Assembly (NCBI RefSeq): GCF_900157305.1 | Contig: NZ_LS974202.1 | Span: forward strand, 744,001 to 808,000 | Length of the DNA stretch: 64,000 nucleotides | Direction: 5' to 3' | DNA from: Mesotoga infera | GTDB taxonomy: Bacteria; Thermotogota; Thermotogae; Petrotogales; Kosmotogaceae | Shown: in pieces, positions 55,547 through 63,161 of the stretch | Layout: the number at the start of each line of letters is the position of its first letter | How positions within the stretch are numbered: the first letter of the stretch is position 1 | Notes under the pieces: generated by a model | What the model was told of the DNA's origin: nothing | Databases searched by the model: none | The model's input: the letters and a program-made list of their open reading frames with translations, nothing else | Program-made: the position numbers and the translations under genes

Positions 55547-56332
55547 TCAGTCAACTACGAACGACGGAACCCATTCCTTGCCGACATACTTTTCATAGAT
55601 CTTTCCGTACTCACCTGTCAGCTTTTCCCACTTGATGAACCAGTTGAACCAGTTAACTAGCGAGTCGGAATCCTGGTCCTGTCTGAATGCCAGTCCATAA
55701 GTATCGGGTCTGACATAACCTTCTAGAATCTTCAAATCGGGATTCTTGTTCACAAGTTCGATACAGATCATCTCATCGTCCATGACCGAATCGATTCTGC
55801 CAAGCTTGAGATCGGTCATCCACTCGGCCAGGTTATCGTACAGAGAGGCCTTCTTTCCCCAGGTCTGTTCGATGAAATCGGCGTGGACCGACCCCATGGT
55901 CGCGCCCATCTTAACACTGGGAGCCGCGAGATCCTTCCAGCTGACCAGCGGAGAGTCCTTCCTTGCGATTGCCACTATTCCGGTCAAAAAGTACGGATCG
56001 GAAAAACGGATCGACTTCATTCTGGTGAGGGTCATCGACATATTCGCGGCGATCATATCGACTTTTCCCGAGAGGAGCGATGGAATAAGGCTTTCCCAAG
56101 CCATATCCTGCCATTCGATCTGGACTCCCATTTCCTTGGCGGCCAGTTCCATCAATTCAACAGTGAATCCGGTAGGCTTTCCGGTGGGATCTCTGTACTG
56201 CATAGGAACTGCTGTCATATCGGTTGCCACAACGATTTTTCCCTTCTTCACAATGTTCTCCAGCGTCGTGGCTACCAGCGTGGAACTCACGAGCAATAAC
56301 GCAATAACTACAAAAACAAGCAACTTCTTCAT
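55547..56332 (-). CDS. Polar amino-acid ABC transporter substrate-binding protein
   Basis: 261 residues of the SBP_bac_3 family. A signal peptide of ~22 residues (MKKLLVFVVIALLLVSSTLV) is followed by GKIVVATDMTAVPMQYRDPTGKPTGFTVELMELAAKEMG, the ligand-binding N-lobe. The ligand is a polar amino acid, not determined. First gene of the transporter run; a conserved 17-base motif and a 17-bp palindrome lie upstream. Confidence 0.92.
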   Translation of the reverse strand: MKKLLVFVVIALLLVSSTLVATTLENIVKKGKIVVATDMTAVPMQYRDPTGKPTGFTVELMELAAKEMGVQIEWQDMAWESLIPSLLSGKVDMIAANMSMTLTRMKSIRFSDPYFLTGIVAIARKDSPLVSWKDLAAPSVKMGATMGSVHADFIEQTWGKKASLYDNLAEWMTDLKLGRIDSVMDDEMICIELVNKNPDLKILEGYVRPDTYGLAFRQDQDSDSLVNWFNWFIKWEKLTGEYGKIYEKYVGKEWVPSFVVD

Positions 56333-56361
56333 TTTTTCTTCCCCTTTCGTCTTTTAGTATG

Positions 56362-56378
56362 CTTACCGTTACGGTAAG
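56362..56378. promoter_or_regulatory. 17-bp perfect palindrome in the leader of the amino-acid binding-protein gene
   Basis: CTTACCGT and ACGGTAAG around a single T, about 30 bases before the ATG at 56332. A candidate operator or leader hairpin. Confidence 0.5.
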
Positions 56379-56641
56379 TGAAAACTCCTCACGGATTGAA
56401 AAATGTATGTGGATTAGCAGAATTAGTTCAATAATATAGAACACTATTCAACAATGTAGTAATTCATGTATTAACGATACCAGATTACTTCCGATAATAC
56501 AAAAACATTCTGTTCTGATTTATGACGTTCTGAAACAATTAAAGGTCTTTACACCTGATTATGAAGTGCGATTTGACTTCACTGCCTTTGAATGAGTGCT
56601 TTTCTACCGTTAGCTTTATGAATCTCGAGTTTTGTGGGCAA
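56379..56641 (-). promoter_or_regulatory. Upstream region of the amino-acid transporter operon with IclR-site candidate
   Basis: No gene seen. A possible minus-strand promoter is TTGAAC with TACATT at 18 bases (about 56399-56428). Further upstream, ATTCAACAATGTAGTAA at 56446-56462 matches 15 of 17 bases of a sequence just before the IclR gene (57408-57424). Confidence 0.5.
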
Positions 56642-57397
56642 TCAGTTGGCGAAGTCTCTATAAAGATCGTTGAGAATCTTCATAGTTTTCAAGAAGGGTT
56701 CCTTGTAGGCTTCGATAGCTTCATCGGTCATTCTGTCAGCCGGACCGGCTATACTCACGGCATACCTGGCCACTCCGTGGTTATCCAGTATGGGAGCGGC
56801 GATGCATTTTATGCTCTCCTCCTGCTCGATCCTATCGTAGGCGTAACCGTTGCAGCGTATCGTATCGATCTCTTTCTTCAAAAGCTCCGGGTCCGTGATT
56901 GTGTTCGGCGTCCTCTTCACCAGCTTGACCCTTTCCAGATAGCCGTTTATGTATGAGTCGGTCTGGAAAGCCAGCAGGGCTTTTCCAACTCCGGTGCAGT
57001 AAAGCGAGGCGGTCACACCGACGGTCGAATGAGGCCTCAAAGCGTGGGTTGGATGGAGACATTCGATATATATCACCTGATCTCTGTAAAGCGATGTGAG
57101 GTGGATCGTTTCGTTTATCCTGTTCCTCAGCTCCTCAAGATGAGGAAGCGCGATCTCCCTGAATTCCATGTTTCTTCTCATAAGACCGCTGAGCTGCAGT
57201 ATTCTGTTGCCGAGCATATAATTGTTACCGTCCCGGGCGAGGTAGTCCAGATTCGTCATCGCGGCCAGTATATTGTGAACGGTTGCCTTGGGATAGCCAA
57301 GCCTGGCAACTATATCGCTGAACCGCCATTTGCCTTTCTCGAAAAATAGTTCGAATATCTCATCGACCTTTTTGAACGCCTTGAAATGTTCCGTCAT
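56642..57397 (-). CDS. IclR-family transcriptional regulator
   Basis: About 251 residues. N-terminal winged helix-turn-helix (FSDIVARLGYPKATVHNILAAM, residues ~27-48), then the IclR effector domain with TGVGKALLAF and AAPILDNHGVARYAVSIAG. The ATG at 57397 has GGAG six bases upstream; an ATG at 57409 lacks a ribosome site. It precedes the amino-acid transporter and catabolic genes on the same strand and likely controls them and itself. Confidence 0.9.
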   Translation of the reverse strand: MTEHFKAFKKVDEIFELFFEKGKWRFSDIVARLGYPKATVHNILAAMTNLDYLARDGNNYMLGNRILQLSGLMRRNMEFREIALPHLEELRNRINETIHLTSLYRDQVIYIECLHPTHALRPHSTVGVTASLYCTGVGKALLAFQTDSYINGYLERVKLVKRTPNTITDPELLKKEIDTIRCNGYAYDRIEQEESIKCIAAPILDNHGVARYAVSIAGPADRMTDEAIEAYKEPFLKTMKILNDLYRDFAN

Positions 57398-57407
57398 ATT
57401 GCACTCC

Positions 57408-57424
57408 ATTCAACATTGTCGTAA
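57408..57424 (-). promoter_or_regulatory. Candidate IclR operator at its own gene
   Basis: ATTCAACATTGTCGTAA (plus-strand reading) lies immediately upstream of the IclR ribosome site and matches 15 of 17 bases of 56446-56462 in front of the transporter genes, in the same orientation relative to both downstream genes. Confidence 0.5.
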
Positions 57425-57503
57425 GTATTAATAGAATATCAGAAAAATTCGCGCTTTGCCCGGAACGGCAACTTAGGAATTCGTGGACAGAGATTTACTT
57501 TCT

Positions 57504-59378
57504 TTATACCGCCTCCACGAAATCTTTTTCAAACTGGCTTGTGTAGAGTTCTGCGTAGAAGCCGCCACGCGCTAGGAGTTCTTTGTGGGTTCCCTGTTCT
57601 ACTATGTCGCCTTCGTTCATAACCAGTATTAGATCAGCGTCCCTTATGGTCGAAAGCCTGTGGGCTATTACGAAGCTTGTCCTGTCTTTCATCAGGTTTT
57701 TCATGGCCAGTTGTATGAGGGCCTCCGTTCTTGTATCGACCGAACTGGTGGCTTCGTCGAGTATGAGGACCTTCGGGTCTGCCAGGATTGCCCGGGCGAT
57801 CGTTATGAGCTGCTTCTGCCCCTGGGAGATGTTGGTTTGCTCTTCGTTCAGCACCAAATCATACCCATCCGGGAGGGTGTGGATGAACGAGTCAACGTGA
57901 GCAGCCTTAGCCGCTGCGAGAATTTCTTCATCCGTGGCGTCGAGCCTTCCGTATCTGATGTTGTCACGGATGCTGGCGTTGTACAGCCAGGTGTCTTGAA
58001 GCACCATGCCGAAGTTTTCTCTCAGGTCGTGCCGGGTGTATTCCTTTATATTGTGGCCGTCAAGGAGTATCTCTCCTGAGTTGACATCGTAGAAGCGCAT
58101 GAGGAGTTTGACGATGGTTGTCTTTCCCGCTCCGGTAGGCCCCACGATGGCTATGTTGTGTCCTTCGTCTACTTCGCAGGAGAAGTCTTTTATTATTATC
58201 TTCTCCGGGTCGTAGCCGAATCTGACGTTCTTGAACTCGACGTGGCCATGATGCTCGACTCCTTTTACAGGATTGTTGGTCTCGGTGATCTCTTCTTCCT
58301 CTTCCAGGAACTCAAACACCCTTTCCGCAGCCGCGGCCGTCTGCTGGAATATATTCATGATGTTCGCGATCTGGGCGATAGGCTGAGTGAAAGATCTCAC
58401 ATACTGGATGAAGGCCTGGATATCGCCGACTGTTATCATCTTTCTGACGGCGAACCAGCCGCCCATTATGGTTATGAGGACATATCCCAAGTTGCCTACG
58501 AAGGTCATGATGGGCATCATCATGCCTGAGAGAAACTGGGATTTCCAGGCGGAGTCGTACAGTTCGCCGTTGAGCCTGTCGAAGGTCTCTATGCTTTTGG
58601 CCTCTCCGTTGAAGGCCTTTACGACGACGTGGCCCCCGTACATCTCCTCTATATGGCCGTTAACCTTCCCGAGATACTCTTGCTGCTTTGCGAAGTATCT
58701 CTGGGATATCCTAACCACAAAGGCGATGAGTCCCATGGAGACAGGTAGTATGAGGAGGGCTATCAGTGTGAGCTGCCAGCTTATCGAGAACATCATTATG
58801 GTGACACCGATTACGGTCGTGATAGACGTTATAATCTGGCTAAGACTCTGGTTTAGCGTTCTGCTTATGGTATCGACGTCGTTGGTTACCCTCGACAGGA
58901 CGTCTCCCTGGGAGGTCTTGTCGAAGTATTTGAGCGGGAGCCTATTTATCTTCCTGGAAATTTCCTGTCTGAACTTATACGTGATCTTCGCCGATATGCC
59001 GGACATGATCCAGCCCTGAATATATATGAACAGCGCGCTGAGTACATACAGTCCGAGGAGGATCAACATAGTCCTGGCAATGGAGTCGAAGTTTATGCCT
59101 TCGCCGGTCCCGGTGATTTTGGCCATGATACCTTCGAAGACTTCTGTCGTCACAGTCCCAAGTATCTTCGGCCCGATGATTGAAAACACGGCACCGGCAG
59201 CCGCGAAACAGAATACTATGAGTATCAGGATCTGATATTTCCTCAGGTATTGGACAAGTTTCCTTATGGTTCCTCTGAAATCTTTGGCCTTCTCGCCTCC
59301 GCGCATCATGCCCGGGCCCATCGGGCCGCCACCGCGATTTTGAGGACTTCTTTCGCTTTCTCTGTTCTGCCTGCTCAT
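57504..59378 (-). CDS. Heterodimeric ABC multidrug exporter subunit, canonical catalytic Glu
   Basis: 624 residues: a Gly/Arg-rich N-terminus, six membrane helices (about 45-345) and an ATPase domain. Walker A GPTGAGKTT, Walker B VLILDEATSSVD with the catalytic Glu, and an atypical signature ISQGQKQL in place of LSGGQ. Together with the next gene it matches the asymmetric exporters typified by T. maritima TM287/288, in which one ATP site is degenerate. It overlaps its partner by four bases. Confidence 0.92.
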   Translation of the reverse strand: MSRQNRESERSPQNRGGGPMGPGMMRGGEKAKDFRGTIRKLVQYLRKYQILILIVFCFAAAGAVFSIIGPKILGTVTTEVFEGIMAKITGTGEGINFDSIARTMLILLGLYVLSALFIYIQGWIMSGISAKITYKFRQEISRKINRLPLKYFDKTSQGDVLSRVTNDVDTISRTLNQSLSQIITSITTVIGVTIMMFSISWQLTLIALLILPVSMGLIAFVVRISQRYFAKQQEYLGKVNGHIEEMYGGHVVVKAFNGEAKSIETFDRLNGELYDSAWKSQFLSGMMMPIMTFVGNLGYVLITIMGGWFAVRKMITVGDIQAFIQYVRSFTQPIAQIANIMNIFQQTAAAAERVFEFLEEEEEITETNNPVKGVEHHGHVEFKNVRFGYDPEKIIIKDFSCEVDEGHNIAIVGPTGAGKTTIVKLLMRFYDVNSGEILLDGHNIKEYTRHDLRENFGMVLQDTWLYNASIRDNIRYGRLDATDEEILAAAKAAHVDSFIHTLPDGYDLVLNEEQTNISQGQKQLITIARAILADPKVLILDEATSSVDTRTEALIQLAMKNLMKDRTSFVIAHRLSTIRDADLILVMNEGDIVEQGTHKELLARGGFYAELYTSQFEKDFVEAV

Positions 59379-61600
59379 GCTAATTCCGCCTCTGAGAGCT
59401 GTGACAGCGCGATTTCCCTGTATGTCTGACAGCTTGCCATGAGTTCGTGGTGTTTGCCGATTCCAACCAGATTGCCCTCGTCAAGGACGAGTATCTGATC
59501 GGCGTTCTTTATCGTCGCTATTCTCTGGCCAACTATTATCATTGTGCAATCACCCGTTTCTTCTTTTAGTTTTCTTCTCAGCGCTGCATCGGTTTTGAAA
59601 TCGAGAGCCGAAAAGCTGTCATCAAAGAGAAGTATTTTCGGTTTCTTCAAAAGCGCTCTGGCTATGGAAAGTCTCTGTTTCTGTCCACCAGATACGTTTG
59701 TTCCGCCCTGAGAGATAGGAGAGTTGTATCCTCCTTCTTTTGTGGTTATAAACTCAAGTGCCTGGGCAATTTTAGCAGCCCTCTCGACTTCTTCCTCGGA
59801 AGCCGTCTCGTCGGCGTATTTCAAGTTCGACTCTATCGTTCCACTGAAGAGGATGCCCTTCTGGGGAACATAGCCTATCTTCTCTCTCAGATCGTGCTGA
59901 CTCACTTCCCGGATATCTATTCCGTCAACCAGGACCTGACCACCGCAGACATCGTAGAACCTCGGTATCATGTTCAATAGTGTCGATTTTCCCGAACCTG
60001 TGGAACCGATGATTGCCGTTGTTTGTCCCGGGAGTGCCGTGAAGCTTATGTTGTTCAGGATGTTTTTTTCAGCTCCGGGAAAGCGGTAGCAGACATTCTT
60101 GAACTGCACGATTCCTTTGAAATTCTTTCCGAACTTCTTTGGGTTCTTTGGGTCTTTTATCTGCGGATCGACTTCAAGTATTTCGGAGACTCTGGCTGCC
60201 GAAACGGAGGCTCTCGGGATCATTATAAACATCATGGTCAACATGAGGAAGGCGAAGATGATCAACATTGCGTACTGAATGTAGGCCATCATATCTCCGA
60301 CCTGCATGGTTGAAGCCTCTATCTGGTGGGCTCCTACCCAAACGATGAGGAGCATGGTTCCGTTCATGACGAACATTATCGCAGGCATCAGCACAACCAT
60401 TACCCGGTTGACGAAGAGCTCGGTCTTCGTGACGTCCCTGTTCGCAGTGTCGAATCTCTCTTCTTCGAATTTCTGGGTATTGAAGGCCCTGACGACCATT
60501 AAACCGGACAGGTGTTCCCTTGTGACCAGGTTCAGTCTGTCTATGAGTTTTTGTATCTTCTTGAATTTCGGCAGAGCTATGGCGAATACGATACCCACCA
60601 TGCCGAGCAATATAATAACGGCGAGGGCGATGACCCAAGACATGGATGTGCTCTTCTCAAGCGCCCTTATTATTCCGCCGACACCTATGATTGGCGCGTA
60701 GAATACCATTCTTATTATGAGAACAACCACGAGCTGTATCTGGGTTATGTCGTTGGTCGTTCTGGTTATGAGCGAGGCTGTAGAAAACCTTGCGAATTCT
60801 GAGTTCGAGAAATTCTCGACCTTTTCGAAGACGTCTCTCCTCAGGGCTCTGGCCGAGGCGGCCGCTATCTTCGATGCGATCAAGGCGACCATTATAGTGC
60901 ACAGTGCGCTCAGCAGGGTTACGAGAACCATTGTAAAACCTGTACGGAGGACGTAACCGCTCTGCAGCTTTTGGGTGTTCATACCAAGCTCTTCGTAGAT
61001 CTCCTTCACGGCGAGGGCGGCCGATTGGTTGACTATGTTTTCGCCCATGACTTGGACCATGGTATCGACCTGATTGAGCATTTCCAGCCTCTGTGCTTCA
61101 GGCATCAGGCGCATCAGCAGGAAGACGTTCGCTCCTTCCGGTATGGTGAAACCGCTGGGAGCGGTGAAGTTCCCGTTTTCCCCGGCCATGGCGCTCTTGA
61201 CTCCGGAATAGGCCATAAGCGCTTTGCCAAGAATCAGATTGAGTGAGTCGCGACTTTGAATGTCGTCGGACTTCAGAATATAGACTTCTTTACTCTCAAG
61301 TGCCGGATACTTCTTCAGGTTCTTTTCGTAATCGGCCGTGCTTTTGTTGACCAGAACGTAGTGTTCCAGAATTTGTTGCCTGTCTTCTCCGCTCATGAAA
61401 AGCGACACATTATCGAACGTTTCTTTACTTATAGCCTCGGGTATGGCGTCTTCGATACCGCCCTGCTGAATACCGACGTTTACGATATTCGACATATAGT
61501 CTGGGAGGGCAAGCTCGGACATGGCCTGGACGAAGAGCAGCGCTACCGCGACTATGATGAACACAGTGTAGGGTTTAAGGTACCTGATCAGCTTGAACAT
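59375..61600 (-). CDS. Heterodimeric ABC multidrug exporter subunit, degenerate ATP site
   Basis: 741 residues. After helix 1 (about 13-32) there is an unusually long extracytoplasmic insertion (~35-220) before helices 2-6. ATPase domain: Walker A GSTGSGKST, signature VSGGQKQRLS, and Walker B ILLFDDSFSALD with Asp where the catalytic Glu should be, so this site binds but probably hydrolyses ATP poorly. Partner of the 624-residue subunit. The insertion is not typical of drug exporters and may contact substrate or another protein. Confidence 0.9.
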   Translation of the reverse strand: MFKLIRYLKPYTVFIIVAVALLFVQAMSELALPDYMSNIVNVGIQQGGIEDAIPEAISKETFDNVSLFMSGEDRQQILEHYVLVNKSTADYEKNLKKYPALESKEVYILKSDDIQSRDSLNLILGKALMAYSGVKSAMAGENGNFTAPSGFTIPEGANVFLLMRLMPEAQRLEMLNQVDTMVQVMGENIVNQSAALAVKEIYEELGMNTQKLQSGYVLRTGFTMVLVTLLSALCTIMVALIASKIAAASARALRRDVFEKVENFSNSEFARFSTASLITRTTNDITQIQLVVVLIIRMVFYAPIIGVGGIIRALEKSTSMSWVIALAVIILLGMVGIVFAIALPKFKKIQKLIDRLNLVTREHLSGLMVVRAFNTQKFEEERFDTANRDVTKTELFVNRVMVVLMPAIMFVMNGTMLLIVWVGAHQIEASTMQVGDMMAYIQYAMLIIFAFLMLTMMFIMIPRASVSAARVSEILEVDPQIKDPKNPKKFGKNFKGIVQFKNVCYRFPGAEKNILNNISFTALPGQTTAIIGSTGSGKSTLLNMIPRFYDVCGGQVLVDGIDIREVSQHDLREKIGYVPQKGILFSGTIESNLKYADETASEEEVERAAKIAQALEFITTKEGGYNSPISQGGTNVSGGQKQRLSIARALLKKPKILLFDDSFSALDFKTDAALRRKLKEETGDCTMIIVGQRIATIKNADQILVLDEGNLVGIGKHHELMASCQTYREIALSQLSEAELA

Positions 61601-62061
61601 CAGTTTTGTCCTCTTTCTGTTGGATTGTGCGATTCTTCAAGTATTGTTCTAAGCTTTTCAAGCCCTTCCAGAATGAAGTCAAGATCTTCTTCAGTGGCGG
61701 TCGACAGTGCCCTTCTCATCTTCTGGGCAAAGGCAATGAGGTGTCTCTTGACGGGTTGTTGATACTCTTCCGCAAGGCTTATCATAACGATTCGCCTGTC
61801 TTTTTCGCTTCTCTTCCTTTCAACTATCTTCTTTTCGACGAGTCTGTCGATGATCCCTGACACCGTGCTATTTGAGAGATCGAGTTTCCTGCTTATATCG
61901 CTTACCTTCATATCGCCATAGTGATTCAGCACTCTCATGACAAGGATCTGTGACTGGGTAACATCCAATTTCTTAAGGTCGCTTTCGAAACTCTGCTTGA
62001 TAAGCGACATTATCCTCTTGATCAGTGTCAACATTTCTTCTATTTTCGAACTCTCTTCCAA
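61600..62061 (-). CDS. MarR-family transcriptional regulator
   Basis: 153 residues with a central winged helix: VTQSQILVMRVLNHYGDMKVSDISRKLDLSNSTVSGIIDRLVEKKIVER, then the wing KRSEKDRRIVMISL. TTG start at 62061 with AAGGTGG upstream. It shares one base with the exporter gene and so heads a three-gene drug-efflux operon. It probably represses its own promoter through the palindrome at 62120-62139. Confidence 0.92.
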   Translation of the reverse strand: MEESSKIEEMLTLIKRIMSLIKQSFESDLKKLDVTQSQILVMRVLNHYGDMKVSDISRKLDLSNSTVSGIIDRLVEKKIVERKRSEKDRRIVMISLAEEYQQPVKRHLIAFAQKMRRALSTATEEDLDFILEGLEKLRTILEESHNPTERGQN

Positions 62062-62119
62062 CTAAACCACCTTCTGAGCAGATTATTGGACCTTTCGTAA
62101 CCGAATAATCTGTAGTCGA

Positions 62120-62139
62120 ATATTTCGCGTACGAAATAT
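62120..62139. promoter_or_regulatory. Putative MarR operator
   Basis: ATATTTCG and CGAAATAT are perfect arms around CGTA. The 20-bp palindrome lies immediately downstream of the -10 box of the MarR-operon promoter, where binding would block initiation. Confidence 0.68.
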
Positions 62140-62168
62140 ATTTTACAGCAATAAACCGGAAGTGTCAA
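62140..62168 (-). promoter_or_regulatory. Promoter of the marR-exporter operon
   Basis: Minus strand: -35 TTGACA at 62163-62168 (perfect), 17-base spacer, -10 TAAAAT at 62140-62145 (five of six). Confidence 0.75.
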
Positions 62169-62298
62169 CGGAAAAATCAAAAAATCGGAACTCAATAAAT
62201 TACGGGACTACGGTAAAGGAACTTCGCGATACAGTACGGAGGGAACTTCTCAGAGCTGTTTGCTCTCTTTCAAAGGGCGATTTTCTACACTTGACGTT

Positions 62299-62368
62299 CG
62301 ATATTCATCGATACTTAACAATTATAGTTTGACAACTATCAAACCGGGTGATATGATCTAAATGTAAG
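62299..62368 (+). promoter_or_regulatory. Promoter/operator A of the twin-peptide locus
   Basis: -35 TTGACA at 62329-62334, 17-base spacer, -10 TATGAT at 62352-62357. GTTTGACAACTATCAAAC (GTTTGA/TCAAAC arms) covers the -35. The 70-base block is 59/70 identical to the minus-strand block at 62854-62923. The conserved part extends upstream of the -35 (TTCATCGATA, AATTAT), consistent with a bound regulator. Confidence 0.8.
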
Positions 62369-62399
62369 AGATACATCGAACTTAGAGGAGGGAGCATAA

Positions 62400-62498
62400 A
62401 TGAAATCTACAAAAGTCAGATCGGTGAAAGAAATCTTCGACCAGATAGAAAAAATCAAGGTAGACGCCCTCAAGTCCGGAGCCTTCTACCGCTTTTAA
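62400..62498 (+). CDS. 32-residue peptide A
   Basis: Not recognised. The 32-codon frame has an ATG at 62400 preceded by GAGGAGGGAG (AGGAGG eight bases before), a consensus promoter 43 bases upstream, and an intrinsic terminator downstream, so it is a complete tiny transcription unit. The peptide is basic and amphipathic: a Lys/Arg-rich N-terminus, KEIFDQIEKIK in the middle (heptad-like Ile spacing), and a C-terminus ending SGAFYRF. It has no Cys, no signal peptide and no GG leader motif. Positions M1, I12, I16, K18, D22, G27 and F29 are identical in the twin at 62725-62823, and charge is conserved at about eight others. Possible roles: signal peptide, bacteriocin/toxin, or regulator of a membrane protein. 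Confidence 0.75.
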   Translation: MKSTKVRSVKEIFDQIEKIKVDALKSGAFYRF

Positions 62499-62553
62499 GA
62501 AGCGTGAAGATAGCATAACAGAGCCCCTTCAACATAGAGAAAGAAAGTCATTG

Positions 62554-62580
62554 GAGCCCCTAAAAAGGGGCTCGTTTTTT
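62554..62580 (+). terminator. Intrinsic terminator of the peptide A gene
   Basis: GAGCCCCT (62554-62561) and AGGGGCTC (62566-62573) with loop AAAA, then a T6 run. An extra upstream copy of GAGCCCCTT at 62521-62529 could pair with the same right arm instead. Confidence 0.92.
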
Positions 62581-62620
62581 ATAACCGGATATTTTTGAAC
62601 AATTACAAGTACCGGTCAAA

Positions 62621-62650
62621 AGAAAAAAAGAAGGGTCTCGCTGGAGACCC
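62621..62650 (-). terminator. Intrinsic terminator of the peptide B gene
   Basis: On the minus strand GGGTCTC and GAGACCC with loop CAGC, followed by TTCTTTTTTTC. It lies about 75 bases after the peptide B stop and 41 bases from the opposing terminator. Confidence 0.85.
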
Positions 62651-62724
62651 AATGTCATCTTTCTTTCCGTGGGGGAAAAAGGGGGGTTGCTTTGTATGTT
62701 CGGTTCTACTGGTGTGCCTTTTAG

Positions 62725-62823
62725 TTAGAGAGCCAGAAAATTACCCAACCTTGCAGAATCCGATCTCGCTTTGTCTATGGCTTTCTGGATATCTCTAATT
62801 CTCGTGAAAGTCCTTATTCTCAT
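62725..62823 (-). CDS. 32-residue peptide B, twin of peptide A
   Basis: Not recognised. ATG at 62823 with GGGAGGG about five bases upstream; stop TAA at 62725-62727, with a second in-phase-independent TAA nearby. It is exactly as long as peptide A. The N-terminus is Arg-rich (MRIRTFTRIRD), the middle is IQKAIDKARSD, and the end is GNFLAL, more hydrophobic than FYRF in A. Identity to A is 7 of 32, with conservative exchanges at most charged positions (R/K2, R/K10, D/E11, D/E17, R/K20, R/K25). It has its own consensus promoter and terminator and is convergent with peptide A. It was probably generated by an inverted duplication followed by fast divergence of the coding part. Confidence 0.72.
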   Translation of the reverse strand: MRIRTFTRIRDIQKAIDKARSDSARLGNFLAL

Positions 62824-62853
62824 GCTGATCCCTCCCGCAGGTTCGATATTTTT

Positions 62854-62923
62854 CTTACATAATGATCATATCACTTAGTTTGATAGTTGTCAAACCATAA
62901 TTATTAAATATCGATGAACATCA
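62854..62923 (-). promoter_or_regulatory. Promoter/operator B of the twin-peptide locus
   Basis: Minus strand: -35 TTGACA at 62888-62893, 17-base spacer, -10 TATGAT at 62865-62870. It contains the same GTTTGACAACTATCAAAC element as promoter A. The 70-base block aligns without gaps to 62299-62368 with 11 differences. Confidence 0.8.
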
Positions 62924-63083
62924 AACTATGCTGGTATGAAGGCCATTCCGCTACTATTATTTGTTGATTCTAAAGACTTCGGACCATAGAACGGGTTATG
63001 AGCATACACCATCGACGAACAAACTGCCCTACTGTCAGTATTCACGGATATTTATATACTTTCCGTTCATTTCTTCTGCATCT

Positions 63084-63144
63084 TTTAGAATGAGTTCTAA
63101 ACATATCGAACACCTTGTATGGTATAATTCTATTCATATCGAAC
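63084..63144 (+). promoter_or_regulatory. Promoter with repeats upstream of the 63.16 kb gene
   Basis: Extended -10 TGGTATAAT (TATAAT at 63123-63128). A perfect dyad TTTAGAA-TGAG-TTCTAAA occupies 63084-63101 at the -35 position. CATATCGAAC occurs twice, at 63102-63111 and 63135-63144, exactly 33 bases apart (about three helical turns) and flanking the -10. Confidence 0.6.
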
Positions 63145-63161
63145 CTGGAGTGTGGCTTCAT

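Noticed and set aside
62595-62798. 67-residue plus-strand frame between the peptide genes
   Set aside because: It runs through the peptide B terminator and coding region antisense, with no ribosome site or promoter.
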